From NCBI GenBank assembly GCA_945861605.1, contig CAMAVG010000001.1, positions 1-37,169 of the forward strand: a stretch of 37,169 nucleotides of DNA, read 5' to 3'. Position numbers and translations under genes: made by a program. Positions 16,601-22,885 of the stretch are shown in pieces. The notes beneath the pieces are model-generated. The model searched no databases, was not told the origin of the DNA, and saw nothing but the letters and a program-made list of their open reading frames with translations. Source of the DNA: Rickettsia typhi. GTDB taxonomy: Bacteria; Pseudomonadota; Alphaproteobacteria; Rickettsiales; Deianiraeaceae. Numbering within the stretch: the stretch's first letter is position 1; each line of letters begins with the position of its first letter.

Positions 16601-17208
16601 TAGTCTTCGTCTGCAACTTCGTCGTTTTCCTCATTTTGTTGATTAAACGATGTGGCGGATTGCATTTTGATTTCATCCATGCCGTCTAATTCGTCGAGTT
16701 CCTCCGCAAGGGTTTGTCCTGTTTCCGCTTCGGGGAGTGAATCGAAATCGTAGTCGTCTTCTGCAATTGCTTCCTCGCTTTCTTGCGTTTCCGCTTCGGG
16801 GAGTGAATCGAAATCGTAGTCGTCTTCTGTCACAATATTTTCCTCGCTTTCTTCAGTTTCCGCTTCGGGGAGTGAATCGAAATCGTAGTCTTCCTCTGTC
16901 ACAATGTTTTCCTCGTTTTCTTGCGTTTCCGCTTCGGGGAGTGAATCGAAATCGTAGTCTTCAACAGGTTCTTCTTCTTGGGTATCCTCGTCTTCGCCGT
17001 GGTGGAGGTGGAAGTCGTCAGTATCTGCGCCTTCGAGGTGTTCGGGATCGATTGGTTGATCGAAGTGAATGTCTAATTCAAAATCTTCTTCTGTATTTGG
17101 AGCAGGATTGGGCGCGATTCCCTTGCGGTTCGTGGAATTGTTGCTCACATTAAAAGAAAATTTTTTTTTTATTTTAGAAATCTTGTCTTTGGTTTTTGGA
17201 AAAATCAA
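13603..17208 (-). CDS. large AsmA-like membrane-anchored protein with acidic repeat tail
   Basis: A 1201-residue protein in three parts. Residues 1 to about 298 are extremely acidic and repetitive, with seven copies of the tetrapeptide DYDF: four in DYDFDSLPEAET repeats of 22-23 residues and three in DYDFNLEEEP-type repeats of 19 residues. A single transmembrane helix follows at about 299-320 (IILIAILALISALWGYA) after a basic stretch, which by the positive-inside rule leaves the acidic tail in the cytoplasm. The remaining ~880 residues are Thr/Ile/Asn-rich beta structure in the periplasm. The end resembles the AsmA family C-terminal region (LSGTIDLRRSIPVF, GGAIYGGGSVSFSGT, then a helical stretch), associated with bridge-like lipid transport to the outer membrane. 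Family membership is by pattern, so moderate confidence. It is first of a three-gene minus run. Confidence 0.75.
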   Translation of the reverse strand: MIFPKTKDKISKIKKKFSFNVSNNSTNRKGIAPNPAPNTEEDFELDIHFDQPIDPEHLEGADTDDFHLHHGEDEDTQEEEPVEDYDFDSLPEAETQENEENIVTEEDYDFDSLPEAETEESEENIVTEDDYDFDSLPEAETQESEEAIAEDDYDFDSLPEAETGQTLAEELDELDGMDEIKMQSATSFNQQNEENDEVADEDYDFNLEDEPQNEEESDDADYDFNLEEEPQNEEEAADEDYDFNLEEEPEEETPIETPTSSKIAQMIRPKEQPEISHKKPKIDKPIKKNKKTFGNHIDFHKTKIILIAILALISALWGYASQVGITTKSIPTFQNGTIKILKTQGVQMQYTIREKLIFHKSQMQIALNDSTTMEINGTTSLSSKLFSNIQHNLKNATFTISDSTIKITSTNDINILNTLTELINQEFSPMLENITITDTTLTVEDLQGKIIDNISIDHLEIHNTPQKSTITGTILTNSKPITIKYSHTKSNHLLEATIKSPSFNFTINGTQKTFGTASKDFQTKGNIELIISDLEEFTTIFGGKPKITQYLKNLPQLTIQLDFEHSSLNHEFSVSKGKINALNSIGLFTLKTTPNSYQATVNFETISITEVISKIIGETKTPPPITKTKKPEENKKNINKSHALNIFSIINPAKPLEIKIVSKNISSQNEPLFKNLESNLTITKENIDLHTLQLQAGENLQIEASGAINNIQSNPTSILNISISGNGNYKNIVSKIVQFATDFEISKTITDETSTVNLSIVHKAPSTTINTVSIEIQDTLSLQGSTQFTEHFSENTTPSSFRNITISNTDLNNLKIDGISTPQGMTIFQSVINENAQNTGKVLNIINSKFKDTTITQGTITKDTQKDTITYSVDINTTDFTLTNSTIINIQQNIPTIHSKTIVQNVESMQKFYNIIRNIFDKNTISYPSFEKIDGNIDFTLIKSQILGKPFEKIELLGILKQGVLTIPETQFSSIVTNAEKPLSGKLSGTIDLRRSIPVFNLQTTIINAPIEEFKTILPFQTDIGGAIYGGGSVSFSGTTYTEFLNTLKLTTKFVVQEAYFSKLNLDFISQHLLKAHKNLSALDTDYLKIAFEQDTKTKANFIFSLNGNDKTFAIEDCTIKTAYSAGVCYGNLTIGEQNKSTIEIIAKFAIPALDINKGLKEVMKLYISSKIKKTDEACEITNDLSQINKYTSYRRTTFSS
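16467..16620. repeat. 57-bp coding tandem repeat, 3 copies
   Basis: Copies begin at 16467, 16524 and 16581 with the shared core ctcttcaaggttgaa then tcgtagtct. They encode DYDFNLEEEPQNEEE-type repeats in the acidic tail of the AsmA-like protein. The period is a multiple of three, so the frame is kept. Confidence 0.9.
16721..16959. repeat. 66-69-bp coding tandem repeat, 4 copies
   Basis: Copies begin at 16721, 16787, 16856 and 16925, each starting gtttccgcttcggggagtga and running on through the same 35-base core. They encode DYDFDSLPEAET units of 22-23 residues. The near-identity of the DNA points to recent expansion or homogenisation. Confidence 0.95.
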
Positions 17209-17232
17209 GATTTTTTTTATTTAAAAATTTGC

Positions 17233-17269
17233 TTGACAAATTAACTTCTTTGTATTTATTTGTTATAAA
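17233..17269 (+). promoter_or_regulatory. promoter region of rpsU
   Basis: TTGACA at 17233-17238 and an extended -10 TGTTATAAA at 17261-17269. The gap from TTGACA to the -10 hexamer is 25 bases, too long for a standard pair, so the extended -10 may act alone. It lies 19 bases before the rpsU ATG. Confidence 0.45.
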
Positions 17270-17287
17270 ATTAAAGAAATTTTGCAA

Positions 17288-17503
17288 ATGGCAATTACTA
17301 TCGCAGTTCAAAACAACAAAGTTATGCAGTGTTATGCAAAGCTTAAAAAACAACTTCAACAGGATAACGTGATCCGCGTCTACAAACAAAAACGCTATCA
17401 CACAACGGCTCAACAGTTGAAAAAAGTGAAAATTTCTATGCGTGTAATGAGAGCAAAAGCCCTCAAAGTCGCACAAGCAAGAAATGTTTCTTCTGCTTCT
17501 TAA
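17288..17503 (+). CDS. rpsU: 30S ribosomal protein S21 (bS21)
   Basis: A 71-residue basic protein of the S21 family, a late-assembling small-subunit protein near the mRNA exit site that helps initiation. The pattern ITIAVQNNKVMQCYAKLKKQLQQDNVI matches the S21 opening (V-x4-N-x4-A-x2-LK-x3-Q-x2-G), followed by the basic KQKRYHTTAQQLKK region and an Arg/Lys-rich helix. It diverges more than most S21, and VYKQKRYHTTA replaces the usual E-x-R-x3-YEKPS. I use ATG 17288; an in-frame TTG two codons upstream (17282) is less likely. It is first in the run rpsU-engB-argB. Confidence 0.8.
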   Translation: MAITIAVQNNKVMQCYAKLKKQLQQDNVIRVYKQKRYHTTAQQLKKVKISMRVMRAKALKVAQARNVSSAS

Positions 17504-17515
17504 ACGAATTCTTAA

Positions 17516-18160
17516 ATGACTTTAGACCAAATAATCTCCAAAGGTTTCACATACCTTTACTCCCTTTGGTCTAAGGAATCTATTTCTACGATCGAAAAAA
17601 CGATAGATCTTCCTCACATCGCGTTCTTTGGTGCATCGAACGCAGGCAAATCCAGTTTGATTTCCAACATTTGCAGGAAAAAGAACCTTGCCTTTTCTTC
17701 AAAAATACCCGGAAAAACCAAGGAAATCATTCTTTTCACGCCAAATCACCCGTTTTTTCATAAAAAATCCTTCCTTGTCGATTTCCCCGGCTACGGTTAC
17801 GCAAAAGTTGCAAATTCAACAATATCCCAATGGGAGGCCATCCCCGAGTTCATTTCGCAGGTCAACATTGTAAAAAGCTACATTCTTTTGCCCGTCGAAA
17901 AGCCAATTCAGGAACACGATTTAATGCTTATGGACATGCTCGAGTACAAAACATTCGCCATTGTTCTGACAAAATGCGACCGCATTCCGTGGGAGCAAGT
18001 CAAACAAAAACAGGAAGAAGTTCGCAAACAATTGAAGCATTGCAGCAATTTCACGGGTCAAATTTTCCTTTTTTCGGTCAAAACCATCAAAAACAAAGAA
18101 AATTTAGAAATTTCGCAAGAAATATTTGATATTTTCAAAAACCATATTAATGGTATATGA
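17516..18160 (+). CDS. engB: ribosome-biogenesis GTPase EngB/YsxC
   Basis: A 214-residue TrmE-Era-EngA family GTPase needed for large-subunit assembly. The G motifs are clear: G1 FFGASNAGKSSLI (about residues 36-48), G2 region KIPGKTKEI, G3 VDFPGYGYAKV (about 85-95), G4 VLTKCDRI (about 148-155), and a G5-like FLFSVKT near the end. Length is usual. It starts 12 bases after rpsU and ends 15 bases before argB. Confidence 0.95.
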   Translation: MTLDQIISKGFTYLYSLWSKESISTIEKTIDLPHIAFFGASNAGKSSLISNICRKKNLAFSSKIPGKTKEIILFTPNHPFFHKKSFLVDFPGYGYAKVANSTISQWEAIPEFISQVNIVKSYILLPVEKPIQEHDLMLMDMLEYKTFAIVLTKCDRIPWEQVKQKQEEVRKQLKHCSNFTGQIFLFSVKTIKNKENLEISQEIFDIFKNHINGI

Positions 18161-18175
18161 AATTGATTTTTACTT

Positions 18176-19063
18176 ATGAAACAAATGGACGCCCTTAAAA
18201 AAGCCTCAGTTCTTACCGAAGCCCTGCCTTATATCAAAAAATTTGCCGGTGAAACTTTTGTCGTGAAGTTTGGCGGCTCTTCAATGGGTAATAAAAAAGC
18301 GATGGAAAACTTCGCCAAAAATGTTGTTTTACTGAAATCCTGCGGCATTAATATGGTCGTTGTTCATGGGGGAGGCCCTCAAATCAGCCAAATGCTTGAA
18401 CGCCTTGGCATAAAAAGTGAATTCGTAAACGGCGTGCGTGTGACTACAAAAGACATGATCGACATCGTTGAAATGGTGCTTTGCGGCTCGATCAACAAAG
18501 AAGTTGTTTCGGCAATTAATTCTTGCGGAGGCGTCGGACTTGGTCTTTCCGGCAAGGATGCTAACCTTATTAAGGCGAAAAAAATGCGTAAAACTCACAA
18601 AGAAACCGATTCAAATATCGAGAGAATCCTTGATCTTGGCTGGGTTGGAATGCCGGATATCATCAACGGGGATTTCTTTGACGCTCTTGAAAATACACCC
18701 GTAATTCCTGTTATCGCGCCTGTTGGTTTTGACGACGAAGGCAACACTTACAACATAAACGCGGATAATGTCGCCGGTGCAATCGCTGCGGAACTTGAGG
18801 CATCGAAACTGATTTTAATGACAGATGTTGACGGCGTTCAGGATTTTGAAAAAAACTTGATGGCGTCTCTCACCACATTTCAAGCGGAGGATATGATCAA
18901 ATCCGGTCAAATTACCGGCGGAATGATTCCAAAAGTTGAAACTTGCATTGAGGCCGTTCGTCATGGCGTTGAAACAGTTCATATAATCAACGGAAATAAG
19001 GAACACGCTTTATTGCTTGAAATCCTTACAGACACAGGGATTGGCACGATGATTTTTGAGTAG
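18176..19063 (+). CDS. argB: acetylglutamate kinase
   Basis: A 295-residue amino-acid kinase that phosphorylates N-acetylglutamate, the second step of arginine/ornithine synthesis. Signature segments are FVVKFGGSSMGNK (ATP-binding Lys and Gly-rich turn, about residues 28-40), VVVHGGGPQISQMLERLG (about 60-77), the substrate-binding GLGLSGKDANL, and NINADNVAGAIAAELEASKLILMTDVDGV near the nucleotide site. An alternative start is ATG 18182 (MDALKKAS). No other arg genes are nearby. It ends only two bases from the uvrC stop on the other strand. Confidence 0.96.
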   Translation: MKQMDALKKASVLTEALPYIKKFAGETFVVKFGGSSMGNKKAMENFAKNVVLLKSCGINMVVVHGGGPQISQMLERLGIKSEFVNGVRVTTKDMIDIVEMVLCGSINKEVVSAINSCGGVGLGLSGKDANLIKAKKMRKTHKETDSNIERILDLGWVGMPDIINGDFFDALENTPVIPVIAPVGFDDEGNTYNINADNVAGAIAAELEASKLILMTDVDGVQDFEKNLMASLTTFQAEDMIKSGQITGGMIPKVETCIEAVRHGVETVHIINGNKEHALLLEILTDTGIGTMIFE

Positions 19064-19065
19064 AA

Positions 19066-20721
19066 TCAGATTTTATCGCGTCTTTTTCGGTGAGATGTTA
19101 TCACAAAACGGTGGGATTCGTCCCGCAGAACCTCGATGAAATACAACGCTTGTTTGCTTGAAAGCTTGAATCCATCAGGGTTTTGCCGTGTGAAAAAAGT
19201 CTCGTTTCCAGCATTGCGGTTTCGCCCTTTTGCGATTGAAACCACTGGAATTGTTATGCCGATCGCGTCCAAAACCCTTGTGACCGCATGGAATTGACCA
19301 AGTCCGCCATCGATTACAAGCAAATCCGGAAAATTGCCGATTGTGGAATCACTTGCGAAACGACGCGTCATAACTTCCGCCATCATTGCGTAGTCGTCGC
19401 CTCCTTTTGAATATTTTGCGTTAAATTTTCGATATTGTGACTTTTCAAACCCTTTTTGCGAGGCAACAACGAACGCACCCGTGAAAAATGCACCGGAAAT
19501 GTGGCTGTTATCGTAAATTTCGACGCGATTTGGCGTGAAATCAAGTGCAAATGCCTCGCGAATGTGCTCCATTCCAACCGCAAATTCGTTATTTTGTTTC
19601 GCGTCAATGCCAATTTGAAATTGAAGATTCGTCAGGACGAAATCCAGCAAAACCCTCGCTTCACCCTGCTTGGGATTGGAAATTTCCGCTGTGAGGGCAA
19701 AAAGTTCCTTGAAGAGAATCTTGAGGTTTTGCGTGGAAACTTCGTGGCTCGTGAAAATTTTTTTTGGCGGCGGATTTTCATTTGAATAGTATTCCAAAAT
19801 GAACGCCTCGAGGATTTCGGAAATTGTGCCGTCGTGTTTGTGGATTTCAAAAAGATTTCCACCCAGAGCATAGCCGTTTCGAATTGCAAAAACCTCAACT
19901 TTCGTAAGGCTTTCGCCGATTGCAACAACGTCAATGTTCTCAAATTTCGTGAAATTGACATCGTTTGAGGACGATTTTAGGTTTTCGATCGAAAGAATTT
20001 GGTTTTTGAGGAGTTCGGCCTCCACAAAATTTTCTTTTTGTGCAAGAATCGTGATTTTGTTTTTAATATTTTTGTAGATTTCGGAATCCGCGCCTTGTAA
20101 AAACTTTTTTGCGTTTTCGATGGATTTTTCGTAGTCCGCCTTGGAAATCATGCCGGCACAAGGGCCCGAGCAGGTTTTGATCTGGAATTCCATGCAAGGT
20201 TTGCCGCAAGATTGGTGGATGTTGAACTTGGAATCCTTGCATGAGCGAATTTTGAAAACCTTGTTCACGAATGTCGTGATGTATTTTATGGTGTCGTTCG
20301 TGGAAAATTTACTGCCTTGAATGTAGCCGAACGGTCCAAAAAGGGAGGCTTTTCGCTCAAACTTCCCGCGATATCGCACAATTGCGGGGAATTTGTGGTT
20401 GGAAAGCTTGATATATTGGCGAGATTTGTCGTCTTTGAGGAGAATATTGTACTTCGGTTGGTGTTTTTTGATGAGAGAAGCCTCTAAAATCAGTGCGTCT
20501 TTTTCCGTTGGCGTTATTTCAAATTCAATTGAGGCGACATTTTCAACGAGTGTGCGTGTTTTTGGGGAAAGTTCGCTGATTTTTGTGTAGGATTGCACCC
20601 GTTTTTGCAGGTTTTTCGCTTTGCCAATGTAAATTAGTGTGGCGTTGAGGTCTCGCATTTTGTACACCCCCGAAAGATTTGGCATTTCGGGGAGGGCGTT
20701 TTTAAGGATTTCAATGCTCAC
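19066..20721 (-). CDS. uvrC: excinuclease ABC subunit C, lacks C-terminal HhH domain
   Basis: A 551-residue UvrC, the dual-incision nuclease of nucleotide excision repair. Order: GIY-YIG domain (SGVYKMRD then TLIYIGKAKNLQKRVQSY, residues about 18-47), the Cys cluster region (CMEFQIKTCSGPCAGMIS), the UVR motif (about 222-250), and the RNase H-like second nuclease (EIYDNSHISG, LLVIDGGLGQ, RDESHRFVITSHRKRR). The protein stops right after HRKRRDKI. Typical UvrC, such as the 610-residue E. coli protein, carries on for about 60 residues with a double helix-hairpin-helix DNA-binding domain; this is absent. The convergent argB stop lies two bases beyond, so the tail was probably lost by deletion. It overlaps the upstream atpH-like gene by four bases. 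Confidence 0.93.
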   Translation of the reverse strand: MSIEILKNALPEMPNLSGVYKMRDLNATLIYIGKAKNLQKRVQSYTKISELSPKTRTLVENVASIEFEITPTEKDALILEASLIKKHQPKYNILLKDDKSRQYIKLSNHKFPAIVRYRGKFERKASLFGPFGYIQGSKFSTNDTIKYITTFVNKVFKIRSCKDSKFNIHQSCGKPCMEFQIKTCSGPCAGMISKADYEKSIENAKKFLQGADSEIYKNIKNKITILAQKENFVEAELLKNQILSIENLKSSSNDVNFTKFENIDVVAIGESLTKVEVFAIRNGYALGGNLFEIHKHDGTISEILEAFILEYYSNENPPPKKIFTSHEVSTQNLKILFKELFALTAEISNPKQGEARVLLDFVLTNLQFQIGIDAKQNNEFAVGMEHIREAFALDFTPNRVEIYDNSHISGAFFTGAFVVASQKGFEKSQYRKFNAKYSKGGDDYAMMAEVMTRRFASDSTIGNFPDLLVIDGGLGQFHAVTRVLDAIGITIPVVSIAKGRNRNAGNETFFTRQNPDGFKLSSKQALYFIEVLRDESHRFVITSHRKRRDKI

Positions 20722-21203
20722 GCAACTTTGAGAGTCTTGATGATGCTGTCCGGAGTGTATTCAAGGACGGAATTTTCAAAATGCACTGAAATGCCAATGG
20801 TATTTTGGGTTTTGAAGATGAAATCCGCGGGTTGTGGGATTTTTTGGCTCAAGAATTGTGTGATTTCGTCAATTGAGAGTTCCTGTTCTTTGGCGAGGGA
20901 GATCACGACTACGGTGCGTTTGTGTTTTTCTTCGTATTCTTTTTGAAAAGCCTTCGTGATGGCGTTCATACTGCCGAGCATTTTCAGTTGGTTTATGTGT
21001 TTCAAGATGATTTGCATTTCGTTGGAAATTCCAAAAACCTTCATTTGATCAATTGCGATGAGGTCTTTTATCGTTTGTGAGAAATTTAATATTCCTGAAA
21101 AACCATAGAATTCCTTTAAAATCGCCAAGTGGAGTGATTCTGGGACGGCAATTATGCAAGTTCTGACGATTTTCTTGATCACTTCGTTCGCGCGTTCTTT
21201 CAT
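20718..21203 (-). CDS. atpH: probable ATP synthase F1 delta subunit
   Basis: A 161-residue protein whose second half follows the OSCP/delta pattern. A helical stretch with ILKHINQLKMLGSMNAITKAFQKEYEE is followed by VVVISLAKEQELSIDEITQFLSQKI, then ISVHFENSVLEYTPDSIIKTLK, matching the delta C-terminal strand-turn (G-x2-I-x3-D-x3-D-x-S-x3-L). Delta joins F1 to the peripheral stalk. It is shorter than E. coli AtpH (177) and poorly conserved at the start. The other atp genes, usually directly downstream, are absent; it lies between metK (4 bases upstream) and uvrC (4-base overlap). The assignment rests on pattern only. Confidence 0.55.
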   Translation of the reverse strand: MKERANEVIKKIVRTCIIAVPESLHLAILKEFYGFSGILNFSQTIKDLIAIDQMKVFGISNEMQIILKHINQLKMLGSMNAITKAFQKEYEEKHKRTVVVISLAKEQELSIDEITQFLSQKIPQPADFIFKTQNTIGISVHFENSVLEYTPDSIIKTLKVA

Positions 21204-21207
21204 GTTT

Positions 21208-22356
21208 TTATAGATTAAACCATTGTTTTAAATTGTCGTGAAGATTGGTCTCCTCCCAAAGGAAAAAATTGCTTAGTGGAAGGGGTTCTCTGCCGAAGTG
21301 TCCAAAACTTGCGGTAGGTTTGTAGATGGGATTGTTCATTTTCAGGCGATGGCGTATTCCTTTTGGGGTGAGATCGATGTTTTTTGTGATAAATTCGATG
21401 AGATCCGAGTTTTTGACTTGGGAGGAATTGTCGGTTTTGATGTAAATTGAAACGGGTTGTGCAACGCCGATTGCATACGAAAGTTGGATTGTGCAGTGTT
21501 GTGCAAGTTTGGCGTGAACGATATTTTTGGCGAGGTATCGTGCGATATAGGCGGCGGATCGATCGACTTTTGTCGGGTCTTTTCCGGAAAATGCTCCGCC
21601 ACCGTGTGGGGCAGAACCGCCGTAGGTATCAACGATGATTTTTCTGCCGGTCAGACCTGTGTCGGAGACTGGTCCGCCAATGATGAAAGTGCCAGCCGGA
21701 TTGATGAAAGTTTTGTGTTTTGATGGCATGTTTGGCAGGGTTTTTTCAAGAACGCTTGTGACTTTTTGGCGGACTTCATCAAGGGAGATTTCCTTCGCGT
21801 GTTGAGTTGAAACCACAACGGATTCGACCGCAGTTGGGAGGCCGTTTTTGTATTCGAATGTTACTTGGGATTTTGCGTCAGGACCAAGACCCTCAATTCC
21901 AGCAAGGTTTTGAAGAATTCTGTGGGAATAAAAAATTGGCGCAGGCATAAGTTGTGGGGTTTCCTCGCAAGCAAAACCGAACATAATTCCTTGGTCGCCG
22001 GCACCTTCTTCTTTTTGATCGTTTTCATCAACACCGCTTGCAATTTCAGAAGATTGCGTGTGAATGTGGTTGTAAATTTTCACTTTATCATGTGCAAAAC
22101 CTTCGTAGTTGTGTCCAATTTCTTTGAGAGTCGCCCTTACGATTTGCTCGACATCGTTATTTGAAATTTCGTGATTTTTCAATCTAATTTCACCGCCAAC
22201 GACGACAGTATCCGTTGTTGCAAAGCATTCGAATGCGCATCGTGAGTCATTTTCTTTGGAGAGGCAGAAATCAAGGAGGGAATCGGAGAGGATATCGCAG
22301 GTTTTATCAGGATGCCCAGGAGCAACCGATTCACTGGTAAATAGTGATAATGACAT
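21208..22356 (-). CDS. metK: S-adenosylmethionine synthetase
   Basis: A 382-residue enzyme that makes S-adenosylmethionine from methionine and ATP. All three pseudo-repeat signatures are present: FTSESVAPGHPDKTCD near the start (His and Asp of the active site), GAGDQGIMFGFA (methionine/ATP-binding hexapeptide region, about residues 117-128), and GGGAFSGKDPTKVDRSAAYIARY (about 250-272, P-loop-like GGGAFSGKD). Length is normal. SAM is the methyl donor for the cell and also a substrate of the LuxI-type synthase 4 kb away. Its promoter carries a palindrome. It is followed by the atpH-like gene after four bases. Confidence 0.98.
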   Translation of the reverse strand: MSLSLFTSESVAPGHPDKTCDILSDSLLDFCLSKENDSRCAFECFATTDTVVVGGEIRLKNHEISNNDVEQIVRATLKEIGHNYEGFAHDKVKIYNHIHTQSSEIASGVDENDQKEEGAGDQGIMFGFACEETPQLMPAPIFYSHRILQNLAGIEGLGPDAKSQVTFEYKNGLPTAVESVVVSTQHAKEISLDEVRQKVTSVLEKTLPNMPSKHKTFINPAGTFIIGGPVSDTGLTGRKIIVDTYGGSAPHGGGAFSGKDPTKVDRSAAYIARYLAKNIVHAKLAQHCTIQLSYAIGVAQPVSIYIKTDNSSQVKNSDLIEFITKNIDLTPKGIRHRLKMNNPIYKPTASFGHFGREPLPLSNFFLWEETNLHDNLKQWFNL

Positions 22357-22373
22357 AAAGAATGGGTGTTATG

Positions 22374-22390
22374 TTACATTTGAAATGTAA
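22374..22390. promoter_or_regulatory. 17-bp perfect palindrome at the metK promoter
   Basis: TTACATTT-G-AAATGTAA, eight-base arms around one base. On the minus strand it covers the proposed -10 box (TACATT, 22389-22384) and the expected start of transcription, a typical place for a repressor operator. The binding protein is unknown. Confidence 0.55.
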
Positions 22391-22412
22391 ATGAGCCAAA
22401 TTCAAAAGTCAA
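22384..22412 (-). promoter_or_regulatory. promoter of metK
   Basis: On the minus strand, TTGACT (22412-22407), a 17-base spacer and TACATT (22389-22384), 28 bases before the metK ATG. The leader is too short to hold a SAM riboswitch. Confidence 0.6.
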
Positions 22413-22417
22413 GAAAA

Positions 22418-22885
22418 TTATTGTTCGTAGTCAAGCTTGATGTGGTAATTGTGGCGTGTTTGCGTGCAGTGTTCGTCGTAAATTTTCGGGCGGAAAATCT
22501 TGATTCCCTTGTGGACGAGTCCGCCTAATGACCACGACCAATACTTATCCATTAAGCACGCTTTGTTTTCGCCGTCGTAATAAACCGCTGCCATTTTGGA
22601 ATTGACATTAAATTCCACGGGTTTGTAGCCACTCATTTCAACAATCACTTGGGTGTTTTCCCCTTTTGGAACTTGCAGGTCTAACGGAGTTTGCCCCTGA
22701 ATGCTCACAATTTTGCCTTGGTAGGAATATTTTTGCGAATATTGGTAAATTTTATCGTAGATTTCCCCCGAATGAACAACCAAAACCGTTGCCCCGCTTG
22801 GTGCGGAGGTTATATATGTTCCACTTGTGCGTGGTGCTGTTAGGGAGCAAGCGGAAAGAATTAGGAGTAGGATTATGTGTTTCAT
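22418..22885 (-). CDS. lipoprotein with PEGA-like domain
   Basis: A 155-residue predicted lipoprotein: the signal MKHIILLLILSAC ends in a lipobox (L-S-A-C), giving a mature protein lipidated at Cys13. The next part, ITSAPSGATVLVV to GQTPLDLQVPKGENTQVIVEMSGYKPVEFNV, reads like a PEGA domain (S-x-P-x-GA-x-V, TP, G-x2-x-V-x3-GY), a small surface or periplasmic beta domain. The second half (about residues 95-155) has several aromatic residues and two Cys and is not recognised. It overlaps the upstream cyclase-like gene by four bases (ATGA). Function unknown. Confidence 0.8.
   Translation of the reverse strand: MKHIILLLILSACSLTAPRTSGTYITSAPSGATVLVVHSGEIYDKIYQYSQKYSYQGKIVSIQGQTPLDLQVPKGENTQVIVEMSGYKPVEFNVNSKMAAVYYDGENKACLMDKYWSWSLGGLVHKGIKIFRPKIYDEHCTQTRHNYHIKLDYEQ

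Noticed and set aside
16467..16959. CRISPR array or non-coding minisatellite
   Set aside because: Periods are multiples of three, the units are contiguous without unique spacers, and the frame encodes a consistent acidic repeat peptide in a long open gene.
22357..22417. SAM riboswitch before metK
   Set aside because: The leader after the predicted transcription start is about 20 bases, too short for any SAM aptamer I know; the symmetry is better explained as an operator.
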